27,617 bases of DNA from JANFXS01 sp022791155 (GTDB taxonomy: Bacteria > Bacillota > Clostridia > Lachnospirales > Anaerotignaceae), in assembly GCA_949743895.1 (NCBI GenBank), contig CATJUX010000024.1:1-27617 (forward strand), read 5' to 3'. Position numbers and translations under genes: made by a program. Every line of letters begins with the position of its first letter. The first letter of the stretch is position 1. A model generated the notes under the pieces. That model was not told the DNA's origin, did not search any database, and was given only the letters and a program-made list of their open reading frames with translations. Below are positions 7,256 through 15,424 of this stretch, one piece after another.

Positions 7256-8698
7256 ATGAATTTTCAGATTATTTCCTATATATTGGGCTGGGTTATATTT
7301 CTTGAAGGGAGTTTTATGATACTCCCTCTTATAACAGCCATAATTTATAAAGAACGCACAGGAGTTATATTTGCTGCCTGCTCAATAATATGCATATTGT
7401 TTGGCTATTCCCTCATGCGTCAAAAGCCAAAAAATTCTTTCTTTTTTGCCCGCGAGGGCTTTGTGACAGTTGCGCTTTGCTGGATAGCGCTCAGCGTCAT
7501 TGGCGCTTTTCCCTTTTATATAAGCGGCGAGATCCCTTCATTTGTTGACGCCGTTTTTGAAACGGTTTCGGGCTTCACAACAACGGGCGCAAGCATACTC
7601 ACAAATGTTGAGGCCATGTCGCACTGCCTCAAGCTTTGGAGAAGTTTCACCCACTGGATAGGCGGCATGGGCGTTCTTGTGTTCATATTAACAGTTTTGC
7701 CGCTTGCAGGCGGGCAAACAATACACCTTATGAGAGCAGAAAGCCCAGGCCCGTCTATTGGAAAATTTGTTCCCAAAATGCGCAAAACGGCGTTCATTCT
7801 ATATGCCATATATTTTGTTTTGACAATCATTGAGTTTATATTTCTTATGGCTGGCAAAATGCCTGTTTTTGATGCAATTTGCATAACGTTTGGCACAGCG
7901 GGCACAGGAGGTTTTGGAATATTAAATGACAGCATAGGCTCCTACAGTGGGTATATACAAATGACGGTTGCAGTTTTTATGCTGCTTTTTGGAGTCAATT
8001 TCAACTTCTATTATATTGCCATATTTGGCAAAATCAGGGATGCGCTCAAAAATGAGGAAGTTTTGTTGTATATATACATTATGACACTTGCCACAATTCT
8101 CATCACAATAAACCTTGGTTTGACAGGTGGAAGCGTTTCATATCACTTCAAGCACGCATTTTTCCAAGTTTCATCACTGATGACTTCAACTGGATTTTCA
8201 ACTGTGGATTTTAATTTGTGGCCGCCGTTTTCGCGCACGATATTGATAACAGTTGCAATGATTGGCGCCTGCGCCGGAAGCACGGGCGGCGGAATCAAAG
8301 TTTCAAGAATTATAATAACTGCAAAAACGATAGGGAAGGAATTTGCCTATTTGATACATCCAAGAAGTGTGAAGGTTTTGAAGATGGATGGCAAAATCAT
8401 CCCAAATGAGGAGATACGCTCTGTTCACATATTTCTTGTGACATACTTTTTGATTTTTGTGGTTTCGGTTCTTATAGTGTCATTTGATGAATTTGATTTG
8501 GTCACAAATTTCACGGCAGTTGTGGCAACCATAAACAACACTGGCCCTGGGCTTGAGCTTGTTGGCCCCGCCGGGAACTTTTCGATGTTCTCACCGCTTT
8601 CAAAGGTTGTTTTGATGTTCAACATGCTTGCCGGAAGGCTTGAAATTTTTCCGCTTCTTTTGCTGTTCATGCCTGGAGCATGGAAGAAGAACAGATGA
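7256..8698 (+). CDS. trkH: Trk system potassium transporter TrkH
   Basis: An integral membrane potassium-translocating subunit of 480 residues with about ten to twelve hydrophobic segments. The four pore-loop signatures can be recognised: SGFTTTGAS, GTAGTGGFG, LMTSTGFSTVDF and INNTGPGLE, the selectivity-filter repeats of the Trk/Ktr/HKT superfamily. Conserved THWIGGMGVLVF and GACAGSTGGGIK are also present. The ATG at 7256 follows TGGAGG by 5 bp; the TTG four codons earlier lies in that RBS. It works with the TrkA product encoded just upstream. Confidence 0.96.
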   Translation: MNFQIISYILGWVIFLEGSFMILPLITAIIYKERTGVIFAACSIICILFGYSLMRQKPKNSFFFAREGFVTVALCWIALSVIGAFPFYISGEIPSFVDAVFETVSGFTTTGASILTNVEAMSHCLKLWRSFTHWIGGMGVLVFILTVLPLAGGQTIHLMRAESPGPSIGKFVPKMRKTAFILYAIYFVLTIIEFIFLMAGKMPVFDAICITFGTAGTGGFGILNDSIGSYSGYIQMTVAVFMLLFGVNFNFYYIAIFGKIRDALKNEEVLLYIYIMTLATILITINLGLTGGSVSYHFKHAFFQVSSLMTSTGFSTVDFNLWPPFSRTILITVAMIGACAGSTGGGIKVSRIIITAKTIGKEFAYLIHPRSVKVLKMDGKIIPNEEIRSVHIFLVTYFLIFVVSVLIVSFDEFDLVTNFTAVVATINNTGPGLELVGPAGNFSMFSPLSKVVLMFNMLAGRLEIFPLLLLFMPGAWKKNR

Positions 8699-8722
8699 TT
8701 TTTTGAAATATAAAACCACTTG

Positions 8723-8843
8723 CTTTTGGAATGCACTTCCAAAAACATTGGCATTAGAGAAAAATTGTGCATAATGTCATGAAGGGTTCGTTGGGGGGTT
8801 TTGTTTATAAATAAAGCCGGCAAGAGTTTTGTGTCTGGCCGGC
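8723..8843. other. Hairpins in the trkH-panB convergent gap
   Basis: TTTTGGAA and TTCCAAAA form an 8-bp stem near 8724-8743. GCCGGC at 8816-8821 and 8838-8843 can pair with a 16-nt loop. Neither has a clear T-run, so they may terminate trkH weakly or only add mRNA stability. CATTTG/CAAATG near 8885-8898 is another short palindrome. No gene is seen in 8699-8987. Confidence 0.35.
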
Positions 8844-8948
8844 AGTTGTCAATTCAGATTGCGTCAAAAATTTTATTGAACAACATTTGTGCAAATGCTG
8901 AGTCTGAACGCAAAACAGAATCGATTTTAATCAATTTTTTGTTGAAAA

Positions 8949-8985
8949 TTTGGGCATTGCTATAAATATGTTTTCAACGCCCAAA
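8949..8985 (-). terminator. Terminator of panB
   Basis: Read on the minus strand, TTTGGGC (8985-8979) pairs with GCCCAAA (8955-8949), followed by TTTTCAAC. It begins three bases after the panB stop codon. The T-run is short, so efficiency is uncertain. Confidence 0.6.
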
Positions 8986-8987
8986 AA

Positions 8988-9812
8988 TTATTCCTCAAAG
9001 CCCTCAACTTTTGTGTTGTATGAATATTCAGCAGTTGGGAATGCGCCGGAGTTAACTTCGTCAGCAAATGTGTCAAGGGCGTCAATAACAACTGTCCTAA
9101 CATCTGCATATTTTTTAACAAATTTTGGAACCCAGTCGCTGATTCCAAGAATGTCAGGCCAAACGAGATCCTGAGAATCGCAGTGAGGCCCGGCGCCAAT
9201 GCCCATTGTAGGTATTTTGAGTTCGGCTGTGATTCTTTTGGCAACGCCTGAAGGAATTCCTTCAAGGTTGATGAGGAATGCGCCAGCGGCTTCAACAGCT
9301 TTGGCTGTTTCAAGAAGGTGCATTGCGGCCTCATTGCTCTTGCCCTGAACCTTGAACCCGCCCATCATGGCTGAAGCCTGAGGTGTGAGCCCAATGTGGC
9401 CCATAACAGGGATTCCGGCTTTAACAACGGCTTCGATGTATGGAACAGCGTTCATGCCGCCTTCCATTTTAACACAGTCACAGCCGCCTTCGGCAAAAAT
9501 TCTTGTGGCATTTTCAATGGCCTTGTTGATGTCGCCGTTGTAGGCGCCAAAAGGCATGTCACCAACAACAAAAGTTTCAGGTGCGCCTTTAACAACGTGT
9601 TTTATGTGATAAACCATGTCATCAACTGTCACGCCAACAGTGCCATTGAGCCCAAGCATAACCATTCCCAAAGAGTCGCCAACGAGAATCATGTCAACCT
9701 TTGAAGCATTGACAAGAGTTGCTGATGTGTAATCATAGCATGTCACCATTGAAAGCTTTTTGTCGCTTCCTTTTGTAGCCATAATTTCAGGAACTGTTAT
9801 TTTCTTTTTCAT
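8988..9812 (-). CDS. panB: 3-methyl-2-oxobutanoate hydroxymethyltransferase
   Basis: Ketopantoate hydroxymethyltransferase, a cytoplasmic TIM-barrel enzyme and the first committed step of pantothenate (CoA) synthesis. It transfers a formaldehyde unit from methylene-tetrahydrofolate to 2-oxoisovalerate. The 274 residues match the family. Signatures are VTCYDYTSA, the metal/substrate motif LVGDSLGM, the DMPFGAY segment and KMEGG. AAGGGGG lies about 9 bp before the ATG at 9812; a TTG at 9815 is the alternative start. Its substrate is the product of IlvD, encoded about 1.4 kb upstream on the same strand. panC and panD are not in the window. Confidence 0.97.
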   Translation of the reverse strand: MKKKITVPEIMATKGSDKKLSMVTCYDYTSATLVNASKVDMILVGDSLGMVMLGLNGTVGVTVDDMVYHIKHVVKGAPETFVVGDMPFGAYNGDINKAIENATRIFAEGGCDCVKMEGGMNAVPYIEAVVKAGIPVMGHIGLTPQASAMMGGFKVQGKSNEAAMHLLETAKAVEAAGAFLINLEGIPSGVAKRITAELKIPTMGIGAGPHCDSQDLVWPDILGISDWVPKFVKKYADVRTVVIDALDTFADEVNSGAFPTAEYSYNTKVEGFEE

Positions 9813-9844
9813 CAAACTTTTCCCCCTTGAAAGTAATAGATTAA

Positions 9845-9879
9845 TAAGTCTGCAAACTACAGACTTAACTATTATTATA
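9845..9879 (-). promoter_or_regulatory. panB -10 element and operator-like palindrome
   Basis: On the minus strand a TATAAT (9879-9874) is followed by a perfect inverted repeat, TAAGTCTG (9845-9852) and CAGACTTA (9860-9867), with a 7-bp centre. The palindrome lies at the expected start of transcription and upstream of the panB RBS. No good -35 is seen at 17 bp. It could be an operator or a 5' mRNA hairpin. Confidence 0.5.
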
Positions 9880-9980
9880 ACTCACAAATTAACAAAAATA
9901 AATAATATTTCTGGACAAAGTTTTGTAATCAGTCTATATTTTTTTTGTAAAAATCTGTTTAATATTGACACAATATATTA

Positions 9981-10078
9981 GTTGACAAGGACAAACACGG
10001 TTGAAACGGGCGTTGGCGGCATAATAGTTATGTCAAAATGCATTTTATGCCGCTTTAACTATGTGTGCCCCTGTCAAC
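9981..10078. repeat. 98-bp imperfect inverted repeat between panB and the hydrolase gene
   Basis: GTTGACA (9981-9987) matches TGTCAAC (10072-10078), and GCGGCATAA at about 10016-10024 matches TTATGCCGC at about 10045-10053. The segments between them pair in part. The element sits in a 390-bp gene-free gap. Possible readings are a remnant of a small non-autonomous transposable element, a structured RNA or a terminator. No T-run follows on either strand. Confidence 0.55.
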
Positions 10079-10209
10079 TGAAGGCGACATATATATAGTG
10101 TGGCATGATATTGCTTTTAATGCTCACAAAACCAAATGAATGAAACAGCACATTTGCTTTTTAATTTTCTTCCAAATTTGATGTTTTCAAAAGCAGACAA
10201 AGATTGAGC

Positions 10210-10722
10210 TCATATGACATCAATTTGGCACATTTCCATTGCTTTGAGCGCCGTTTTGTGGCTTTCAGGCGTGACCCCGGCGCAGCATGAGCTGTCAACA
10301 GCCATTGGAGTTTCCCAAACAGCCGATTTTATGCACAATGCATTTGAAATCACACATATGTCTGTGCAAAGTCCCACAATGGTTATTTTGCTGTAGTTCT
10401 TTTCTTTTATGAACTTGGCCAAACTTTGTGAACCGAAGGTTGGTTTGTCAATCACGGCAGCGCATTTCTCTTTTCCGGCAGTGAAAACTCTGGTTTCAAT
10501 TTGCCACCCAAAACTGTCCTTTATGCAATGCTCCACAGGCAGTCTTTTGCCTTCAGCTGTTTGCAGATAGTTGGCGCCGTGCGTGTCCCTTGTATATATC
10601 ACATCGCCGTCAAATTCATTTATCTTTTTGACAACATTTTCAACAATTGCCTGTGCTTCAGGCGTTCCCAAACTTCCGTCAATGAAATCATTTTGCATGT
10701 CAATCACAATGAGCGCTTCCAT
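10210..10722 (-). CDS. Isochorismatase-fold cysteine hydrolase, probably nicotinamidase
   Basis: A 170-residue cytoplasmic hydrolase of the isochorismatase-like superfamily. The catalytic triad is visible as D8 (VIDMQNDF), K93 (DKPTFGS) and C123 (GLCTDICV). D46 and H48 (RDTHGANYLQT) and H65 (LPVEHC) match the metal-binding residues of nicotinamidases, which hydrolyse nicotinamide to nicotinate for NAD salvage. The related roles in this fold (isochorismate, N-carbamoyl compounds) lack this metal site, so nicotinamidase is favoured. The ATG is preceded by AGGAGG at ideal spacing. It is not tightly linked to its neighbours. Confidence 0.85.
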   Translation of the reverse strand: MEALIVIDMQNDFIDGSLGTPEAQAIVENVVKKINEFDGDVIYTRDTHGANYLQTAEGKRLPVEHCIKDSFGWQIETRVFTAGKEKCAAVIDKPTFGSQSLAKFIKEKNYSKITIVGLCTDICVISNALCIKSAVWETPMAVDSSCCAGVTPESHKTALKAMEMCQIDVI

Positions 10723-10874
10723 AAAATCCTCCTGTTTTCAATTGTCATTCCAAAAACATAGTGCAGTGTGAATGAAACATTCGTTTGTGCTGCGCGGTTT
10801 CAAAAAATTGAATATGCCTATATGTTGGTTCAAAATTGTTTTGCATTTTTGAGCATTCTTTTTGAGCTTCAATT

Positions 10875-11036
10875 TCATTTTATGTTTTTGCCAAGTGCCA
10901 TGATTGCAAGCGCAAAAACCATGGGAACAACTGCATATCCAGCATTCACGCTTCCGTGACTGAGCAAAACATAAATGGCCCCAACAACTGTCAGAACAAT
11001 AAAAACTATATTCAAAATTGACACAATCATTTTCAT
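10875..11036 (-). CDS. Small membrane protein, hypothetical
   Basis: A 53-residue protein with two hydrophobic segments, one around VSILNIVFIVLTVVGAIYVL and one around YAVVPMVFALAIMALG, ending in GKNIK. The frame opens at 11093, but the terminator of ilvD occupies 11075-11120, so the ATG at 11036 is used; GTGGTG upstream is a weak RBS. I do not recognise a family. It lies between ilvD and the nicotinamidase-like gene on the same strand, and its expression may depend on read-through of the ilvD terminator or on an unseen promoter. Confidence 0.6.
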   Translation of the reverse strand: MKMIVSILNIVFIVLTVVGAIYVLLSHGSVNAGYAVVPMVFALAIMALGKNIK

Positions 11037-11074
11037 GTTTTCACCACTTTCTGAGTGTGCTTTTGACATTGGCG

Positions 11075-11120
11075 AAAAAAACAGAAGCCCCAATTTCTAT
11101 TATATGAAATAAGGGGCTTC
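11075..11120 (-). terminator. Intrinsic terminator of ilvD
   Basis: On the minus strand GAAGCCCC (11120-11113) pairs with GGGGCTTC (11091-11084) around a 21-nt loop, then TG and seven T (11081-11075). This is a clear intrinsic terminator about 70 bp after the ilvD stop. Confidence 0.88.
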
Positions 11121-11191
11121 CGTCAATAGCATTTGCTGCTTTATGCAAAAATGTCTATAAAAACTGCATCAATATGGATTATGTTTGTCTG

Positions 11192-12871
11192 TTAAAAATC
11201 AATTACGGCGCCTTTGGCAGCTGAAGATGCAACTTTTGAATAAAGTTTAAGATAGCCGTTAGGGATTTCCTTTTCAGGGCGTTTCCAGTTTTTCATTCTT
11301 TCAGCAATCACATCATCAGGCACATGAAGCTCAAGCTTGCCTTCCATGACATTGAGATATATTTCATCACCGTCTTCAACAATGGCGATTGGGCCGCCGT
11401 CAGCAGCTTCAGGAGAAATGTGTCCAACGAAGCAGCCGTTGTTTGTGCCGGAGAAACGGCCGTCTGTTATAAGCGCTGTTGAGAGGTTGAGGCCCATGCC
11501 ATAGAGATATTTCATGGCTTTATACATTTCTCTCATGCCAGGGCCGCCTTTGGGGCCTTCATAGCGCACAACAACAACGTGGCCCGGCTTAACTTTTCCG
11601 CCCAAAATGGCTTCTTCAGCGTCTTCCTCACAGTCGAAGCATATGGCTTTTCCTGTGAATTCATATAATGATGGATCAAAGGCGCCCGGTTTTGTTATGC
11701 CTGTGTCAGGCGCAAGATTGCCTCGGAGAACGGCAAGGCCGCCTGTTGTGCTGTAGGCTGTGTCGCGTGTTCTTATGAGCTCTTTGTTTTCAGGATATGT
11801 AAATTTGAATGAGTCGAGTGATTCGCCCAATGTTTTTGCGTTGGCAGTCATGACAGAACGGTCAAGCGTGTCACCCAAGTTCTGCATAACACGAGGCATT
11901 CCTCCTGCAAAATAGAAGTCTTCAAGGCTCCAGTTGCTTGCGGGGTTGATTCTTGCCAGCTGAGGCGTTGTTTTGTTGAGCTTGTCAAATTCATCAACAA
12001 CGTTGAATTCGGACTGAGGGATTCCGGCTTCAATTGCTATGGCGCTGAGATGAAGAACGGCGTTTGTTGAGCCGCAAACAGCAAGACAGGCTTTGATGGC
12101 GTTTTTGATTGATTCTTTTGTGATTATGTCCCTTGGGCGTATGTCCTTTTGCGCAAGTTCAACGCATTTGCGGCCTGTTTCATATGCACATCTCAGTCTT
12201 TCGGCATAAACAGCTGGAATGACAGCGCAGCCAGTGAGGCTCATTCCGAGGGCTTCAGTCACGCAGCCCATTGTGTTTGCTGTGCCAAAGAATGAACATG
12301 AGCCACAGCCCGGATCGCATGCGTCAATGAGGTTGTCAAGATCGTTTTGAGTGATCTTTCCGGCCTGAAGCATTCCTTTTGCTTCATCAGGAGATGTTCC
12401 GTCAGACTTTCTTCCGTCAAAGAAAATTCCGCCAAGCATCGGGCCGCCGTTTATGAGTATGGCTGGAACATTGAGCCTTGCAGCCGCCATGAGCATTCCA
12501 GGAACAATTTTGTCGCATGAAGCCAAAAGCACAACGGCGTCAAGCTGGTGTGCCTGAACCATGATTTCAACTGAATTGCATATGATTTCCCTTGAAGGAA
12601 GTATATATTTCATTCCAATGTGTCCCTGGGCAATGCCGTCACATGCGGCCATCACGCCAAATTCGCAGGCTGTTCCGCCAGCGGCATAAATTCCTCTTTT
12701 GACATATTCGGCCACTTGATTGAGGTTGTAATGGCCTGGAACAAGCTGGTTCCATGAATTGGCAATGCCTATGCGCGGTTTGTGGCCAAGTTCGTCTTCA
12801 GAATAACCCATGCTTTTGAAATAGGACTTGCATGACAAATTGATGATTTCTTCACTGCGGAATTTTTCCAT
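11192..12871 (-). CDS. ilvD: Dihydroxy-acid dehydratase
   Basis: Iron-sulfur dehydratase of 559 residues that converts 2,3-dihydroxy-3-methylbutanoate to 2-oxoisovalerate (valine, leucine and pantothenate) and the homologous diol in isoleucine synthesis. Visible signatures are ANSWNQLVPGH, the metal site AACDGIAQGHIGM (C77), the cluster motif ASCDKIVPGMLMA (C119) and CDPGCGSCSFFGTANTMGC (C192). The length fits IlvD rather than the longer Edd enzymes. The RBS AAGGGGG precedes the ATG and strongly resembles the panB leader. No other ilv genes are adjacent, and it has a clear terminator. The IclR gene upstream on the same strand is a candidate regulator. Confidence 0.96.
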   Translation of the reverse strand: MEKFRSEEIINLSCKSYFKSMGYSEDELGHKPRIGIANSWNQLVPGHYNLNQVAEYVKRGIYAAGGTACEFGVMAACDGIAQGHIGMKYILPSREIICNSVEIMVQAHQLDAVVLLASCDKIVPGMLMAAARLNVPAILINGGPMLGGIFFDGRKSDGTSPDEAKGMLQAGKITQNDLDNLIDACDPGCGSCSFFGTANTMGCVTEALGMSLTGCAVIPAVYAERLRCAYETGRKCVELAQKDIRPRDIITKESIKNAIKACLAVCGSTNAVLHLSAIAIEAGIPQSEFNVVDEFDKLNKTTPQLARINPASNWSLEDFYFAGGMPRVMQNLGDTLDRSVMTANAKTLGESLDSFKFTYPENKELIRTRDTAYSTTGGLAVLRGNLAPDTGITKPGAFDPSLYEFTGKAICFDCEEDAEEAILGGKVKPGHVVVVRYEGPKGGPGMREMYKAMKYLYGMGLNLSTALITDGRFSGTNNGCFVGHISPEAADGGPIAIVEDGDEIYLNVMEGKLELHVPDDVIAERMKNWKRPEKEIPNGYLKLYSKVASSAAKGAVIDF

Positions 12872-12904
12872 TGCTTTTTCCCCCTTAAAATTTGAACATT
12901 ACAT

Positions 12905-12923
12905 AAAAGGGCTTTTTGCCCTT
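12905..12923 (-). terminator. Hairpin between iclR-type gene and ilvD
   Basis: On the minus strand AAGGGC, an AAAAA loop and GCCCTT are followed by TTATG. It lies about 30 bp after the regulator stop and about 34 bp before ilvD. With only four T it may be an inefficient terminator or attenuator, and I could not find a separate ilvD promoter after it. Confidence 0.6.
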
Positions 12924-12951
12924 AGCACTTAACCATTCCACAAATAATGAT

Positions 12952-13710
12952 TTAGAAATTGAGGCTTGCTGTTATGCCGGCTGAAGTTTTCAAAAGGGCT
13001 TCTGAAAGCTTGTGCATGTTCAGCTCTTTTATTCGGGCTGAGGGCCCTGTGAGGCTCAGAGAAGCTATTATTTTGCCGTTTTGATTGAATATTGGGGCGG
13101 CAACACAGCTGATTCCAATTTCAAATTCCTCATTATCGACGGCATAACCTGTTTTGCGGATTTTGTCAAGCTCCGCATAGAGGTCATTTTCGTTGTCAAT
13201 TGTGTTGACAGTGATTTTTCTGAGGCCGAGAGATATTATGTTTTTGGCATTTTCTTCAGGCATGAAAGCCAAAAAGCATTTTCCAACACCTGTGCAGAAA
13301 AGTTCTTTTTTCGTTCCAATCCTTGTGTTTATGGATATGGAACCGGGTGATTCAGTTTTGTCAATATACACAACAAAGCCATTTTCCTCAACGGCAAGCA
13401 GGCAAGTTTCACCAAACATGAACGAAAGCTTCTGCAAGTGTGGGTTTGCGGCTTTTTTATATACATTTGCAGTTGAAACATAGCTTCCCAGCGCCAGAGA
13501 TTTGATGCCGAGGCCATATTTCATTGTTTCGTCATTTTGCTGAAGATAGCCCATGTTGGACAGTGTGTTTATAATTCCGAACACTGTGCTTTTGTTGAGC
13601 AAAAGTGAATCTGCCATTTCTTTAACGCTTTTTTCAGAGTTTCCGCTGGAAAAAAGTTCCAAAACAGAGAAAGCGCGTTCCAAAGATTGTATATTTTTTG
13701 TCTTTCCCAT
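12952..13710 (-). CDS. IclR family transcriptional regulator
   Basis: A 252-residue regulator. The N-terminal winged helix opens with IQSLERAFSVLELFSSG, and the recognition helix region is NKSTVFGIINTLSNMGYL. The C-terminal ligand-binding IclR domain (about 80-250) includes GETCLLAVEENGFVVYIDK, GVGKCFLAFMPEE and ISCVAAPIFNQNGKIIASLSLTGP. Members often respond to small organic acids and control the operon next to them. It is upstream of ilvD on the same strand with a hairpin in between. Its own promoter overlaps a predicted Rex operator, which would tie its expression to the NADH/NAD ratio. The effector is unknown. Confidence 0.93.
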   Translation of the reverse strand: MGKTKNIQSLERAFSVLELFSSGNSEKSVKEMADSLLLNKSTVFGIINTLSNMGYLQQNDETMKYGLGIKSLALGSYVSTANVYKKAANPHLQKLSFMFGETCLLAVEENGFVVYIDKTESPGSISINTRIGTKKELFCTGVGKCFLAFMPEENAKNIISLGLRKITVNTIDNENDLYAELDKIRKTGYAVDNEEFEIGISCVAAPIFNQNGKIIASLSLTGPSARIKELNMHKLSEALLKTSAGITASLNF

Positions 13711-13773
13711 AATATCACCTCAGTTCATACGATAATATAGGACACTGTTCTTAAAAATGATTTTGATAAATGA

Positions 13774-13805
13774 ATCATAACATAAATTTGTTAATATGTT
13801 AACTA
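13774..13805 (-). promoter_or_regulatory. iclR promoter overlapping a predicted Rex operator
   Basis: On the minus strand TTAACA (13802-13797) and TATGAT (13779-13774) are separated by 17 bp. The plus-strand sequence 13788-13805, TTGTTAATATGTTAACTA, matches the clostridial Rex consensus TTGTTAA-N4-TTAACAA at 13 of 14 fixed positions and covers the -35. Rex itself is encoded about 1.6 kb upstream of this site. The match is seen in the sequence; the regulation is inference. Confidence 0.65.
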
Positions 13806-13862
13806 CTTATTTTATTTTTTTGAGAAAAAATTTTACGTTTTTTTCGCGATTATTTAGTCAAT

Positions 13863-15371
13863 TTATATAAAGTTTGTCAAAACGGGGAAAAGACCTATTA
13901 TAAATCCCAAAAATCCGCCAACAGCGGTTATAGATTTTAGTTCTTTTTCAGCTATGTTGAGTGTGAGTTCCTCCATATATTGGGCAGTGAAAGAGTTTAT
14001 TTGTTTTTCAACAAGGCTTGATATGCTGACAGAGGACATTATTTTGGGCGCGAAGAAGGGGAGAAGATTGAAAAATGCTTCTGTGAGTGAAAGGGATATT
14101 TCGTTTTTGAGTTCTGCCGTCAAGCGGCCTGTCAACAATAGTATTTTCTTTTGAGAGAGTGAGGAAAGCGATTCATTCAGCTTTTCTTCAACAAGCGTCA
14201 TTGTCTGTGGCGCAAGAATTGTTTTTGCGGCAGCATTTGAAAATGTTTTTATGTTTTCGCTGTAGTTTATGTTGAGGCTTTCAAGAAGCTGTGCAACTGT
14301 TTTTGAATCGGAAGTTATGAAATTTTTGAGGCTTTCGGCAAGTTTTTCGGCCATATCATCATTGAAAAATTCTCCTGTGACAAATGAAACAAGTTTGCTT
14401 ATTGCAGATTCGCGCATTTCACCTGTTATGACAGCGGCTGTTTCTCCAACGGTGTGCTCAAGAAGCTTGTCAACAGCGGTGTTGACGGCGTCGTCTATCT
14501 CGGGCATGTTTTCGGGGTCATTGAAATACACAGTTATGCTTTCAATTATTGAAACGTATATGCTGTCGGTTTTTATGAACATTCCAACAAAAGGCCCGGT
14601 TATTTTTGTTATAACAGAGCTGATTTTGTCTTTTATGGCGGCCTCAATTTCAGGGTCTTCAGTTAATGAAACAAGCCAATTCACAATTGATGGAATTTTG
14701 AGTGAGATGTAATCTTTTATGCCGCGTGTGGCAGAAGGCGAAATGACGTCGCAAAGAAGGCGTTCGTCATTCTTTTTTTCAATGAGATAGCTCCAAATTT
14801 TTTTCTCTGCAAAGTTCTCAATTGAATTTCTGTCTATTTTCAAAAAGAGATTTTTGAGAATGGCTGATGTTTTTTCAGGATCAATTTTGTCAAGCTCAAA
14901 TGACAATGAGTCTATCGCCTTTGAATGTATGAAGTTTGAAATTTTTTCTTCAGCATTGGGGTTGGAAAGGACTTCTTTGATTTTTTTGTTTATAAAAGCG
15001 CTGATTTTTTCAGAAATTGCAGAGCTTTTTTCGCCAAACGCTTCTTTCATGACGGTGTCAATTGAAAAACCGCTGAACTCAAACTGTTCAATGGCGCTGC
15101 TGAAAACAGATGACATATTTTTTTTCATTTCATCACTGGAGAGAGAGTCAATTATGATTTCGTCAGTGAGTATATATTCGCTGACAGCGTTTCCAAGCGT
15201 TGAGGCAATGCGCTCCTTTTCTTTTGGGATCAAGCCTGGAGTGAATGGAACATGACGGCCCATAATGGTCTTTTTTTCATATGGCCAAAACAGCATTTTT
15301 ATGGCCAGCCAGTTTGTGAAGTAGCCTATAACAGCTCCGGCTATAGGCGTTGCAATCATGTTTATTTCCAT
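13863..15371 (-). CDS. DUF445 family membrane protein
   Basis: A 502-residue DUF445 (YheB-like) protein. It starts with a membrane segment IATPIAGAVIGYFTNWLAIK followed by the family motif MLFWPY and GRHVPFTPGLIPKEKERIA. It ends with a second membrane segment, AVGGFLGFIIGLFPVL. The long middle (about 60-475) is helical, charged and Ser/Glu/Lys-rich, probably amphipathic or coiled-coil-like. The biochemical role is not known; a B. subtilis relative is linked to spore or membrane biology, and I would not assign more. The RBS AGGGAGGA lies directly after the rex terminator, so rex read-through may drive it. Confidence 0.88.
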   Translation of the reverse strand: MEINMIATPIAGAVIGYFTNWLAIKMLFWPYEKKTIMGRHVPFTPGLIPKEKERIASTLGNAVSEYILTDEIIIDSLSSDEMKKNMSSVFSSAIEQFEFSGFSIDTVMKEAFGEKSSAISEKISAFINKKIKEVLSNPNAEEKISNFIHSKAIDSLSFELDKIDPEKTSAILKNLFLKIDRNSIENFAEKKIWSYLIEKKNDERLLCDVISPSATRGIKDYISLKIPSIVNWLVSLTEDPEIEAAIKDKISSVITKITGPFVGMFIKTDSIYVSIIESITVYFNDPENMPEIDDAVNTAVDKLLEHTVGETAAVITGEMRESAISKLVSFVTGEFFNDDMAEKLAESLKNFITSDSKTVAQLLESLNINYSENIKTFSNAAAKTILAPQTMTLVEEKLNESLSSLSQKKILLLTGRLTAELKNEISLSLTEAFFNLLPFFAPKIMSSVSISSLVEKQINSFTAQYMEELTLNIAEKELKSITAVGGFLGFIIGLFPVLTNFI

Positions 15372-15384
15372 TTCTAATCCTCCC

Positions 15385-15417
15385 TAAAAATGTGGGGCCT
15401 GATTTTTCGCAGGCCCC
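15385..15417 (-). terminator. Terminator between rex and the DUF445 gene
   Basis: On the minus strand GGGGCCTG (15417-15410) pairs with CAGGCCCC (15401-15394) with an 8-nt loop, then ACA and TTTTT (15390-15386), immediately followed by the AGGGAGG of the DUF445 gene. It is a partial terminator or attenuator if both genes form one transcript. Confidence 0.8.
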
Positions 15418-15424
15418 GGTTTCA

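Noticed and set aside
9874..9902. Rex box upstream of panB
   Set aside because: TTGTTAA is present on the minus strand but the second half-site does not match.
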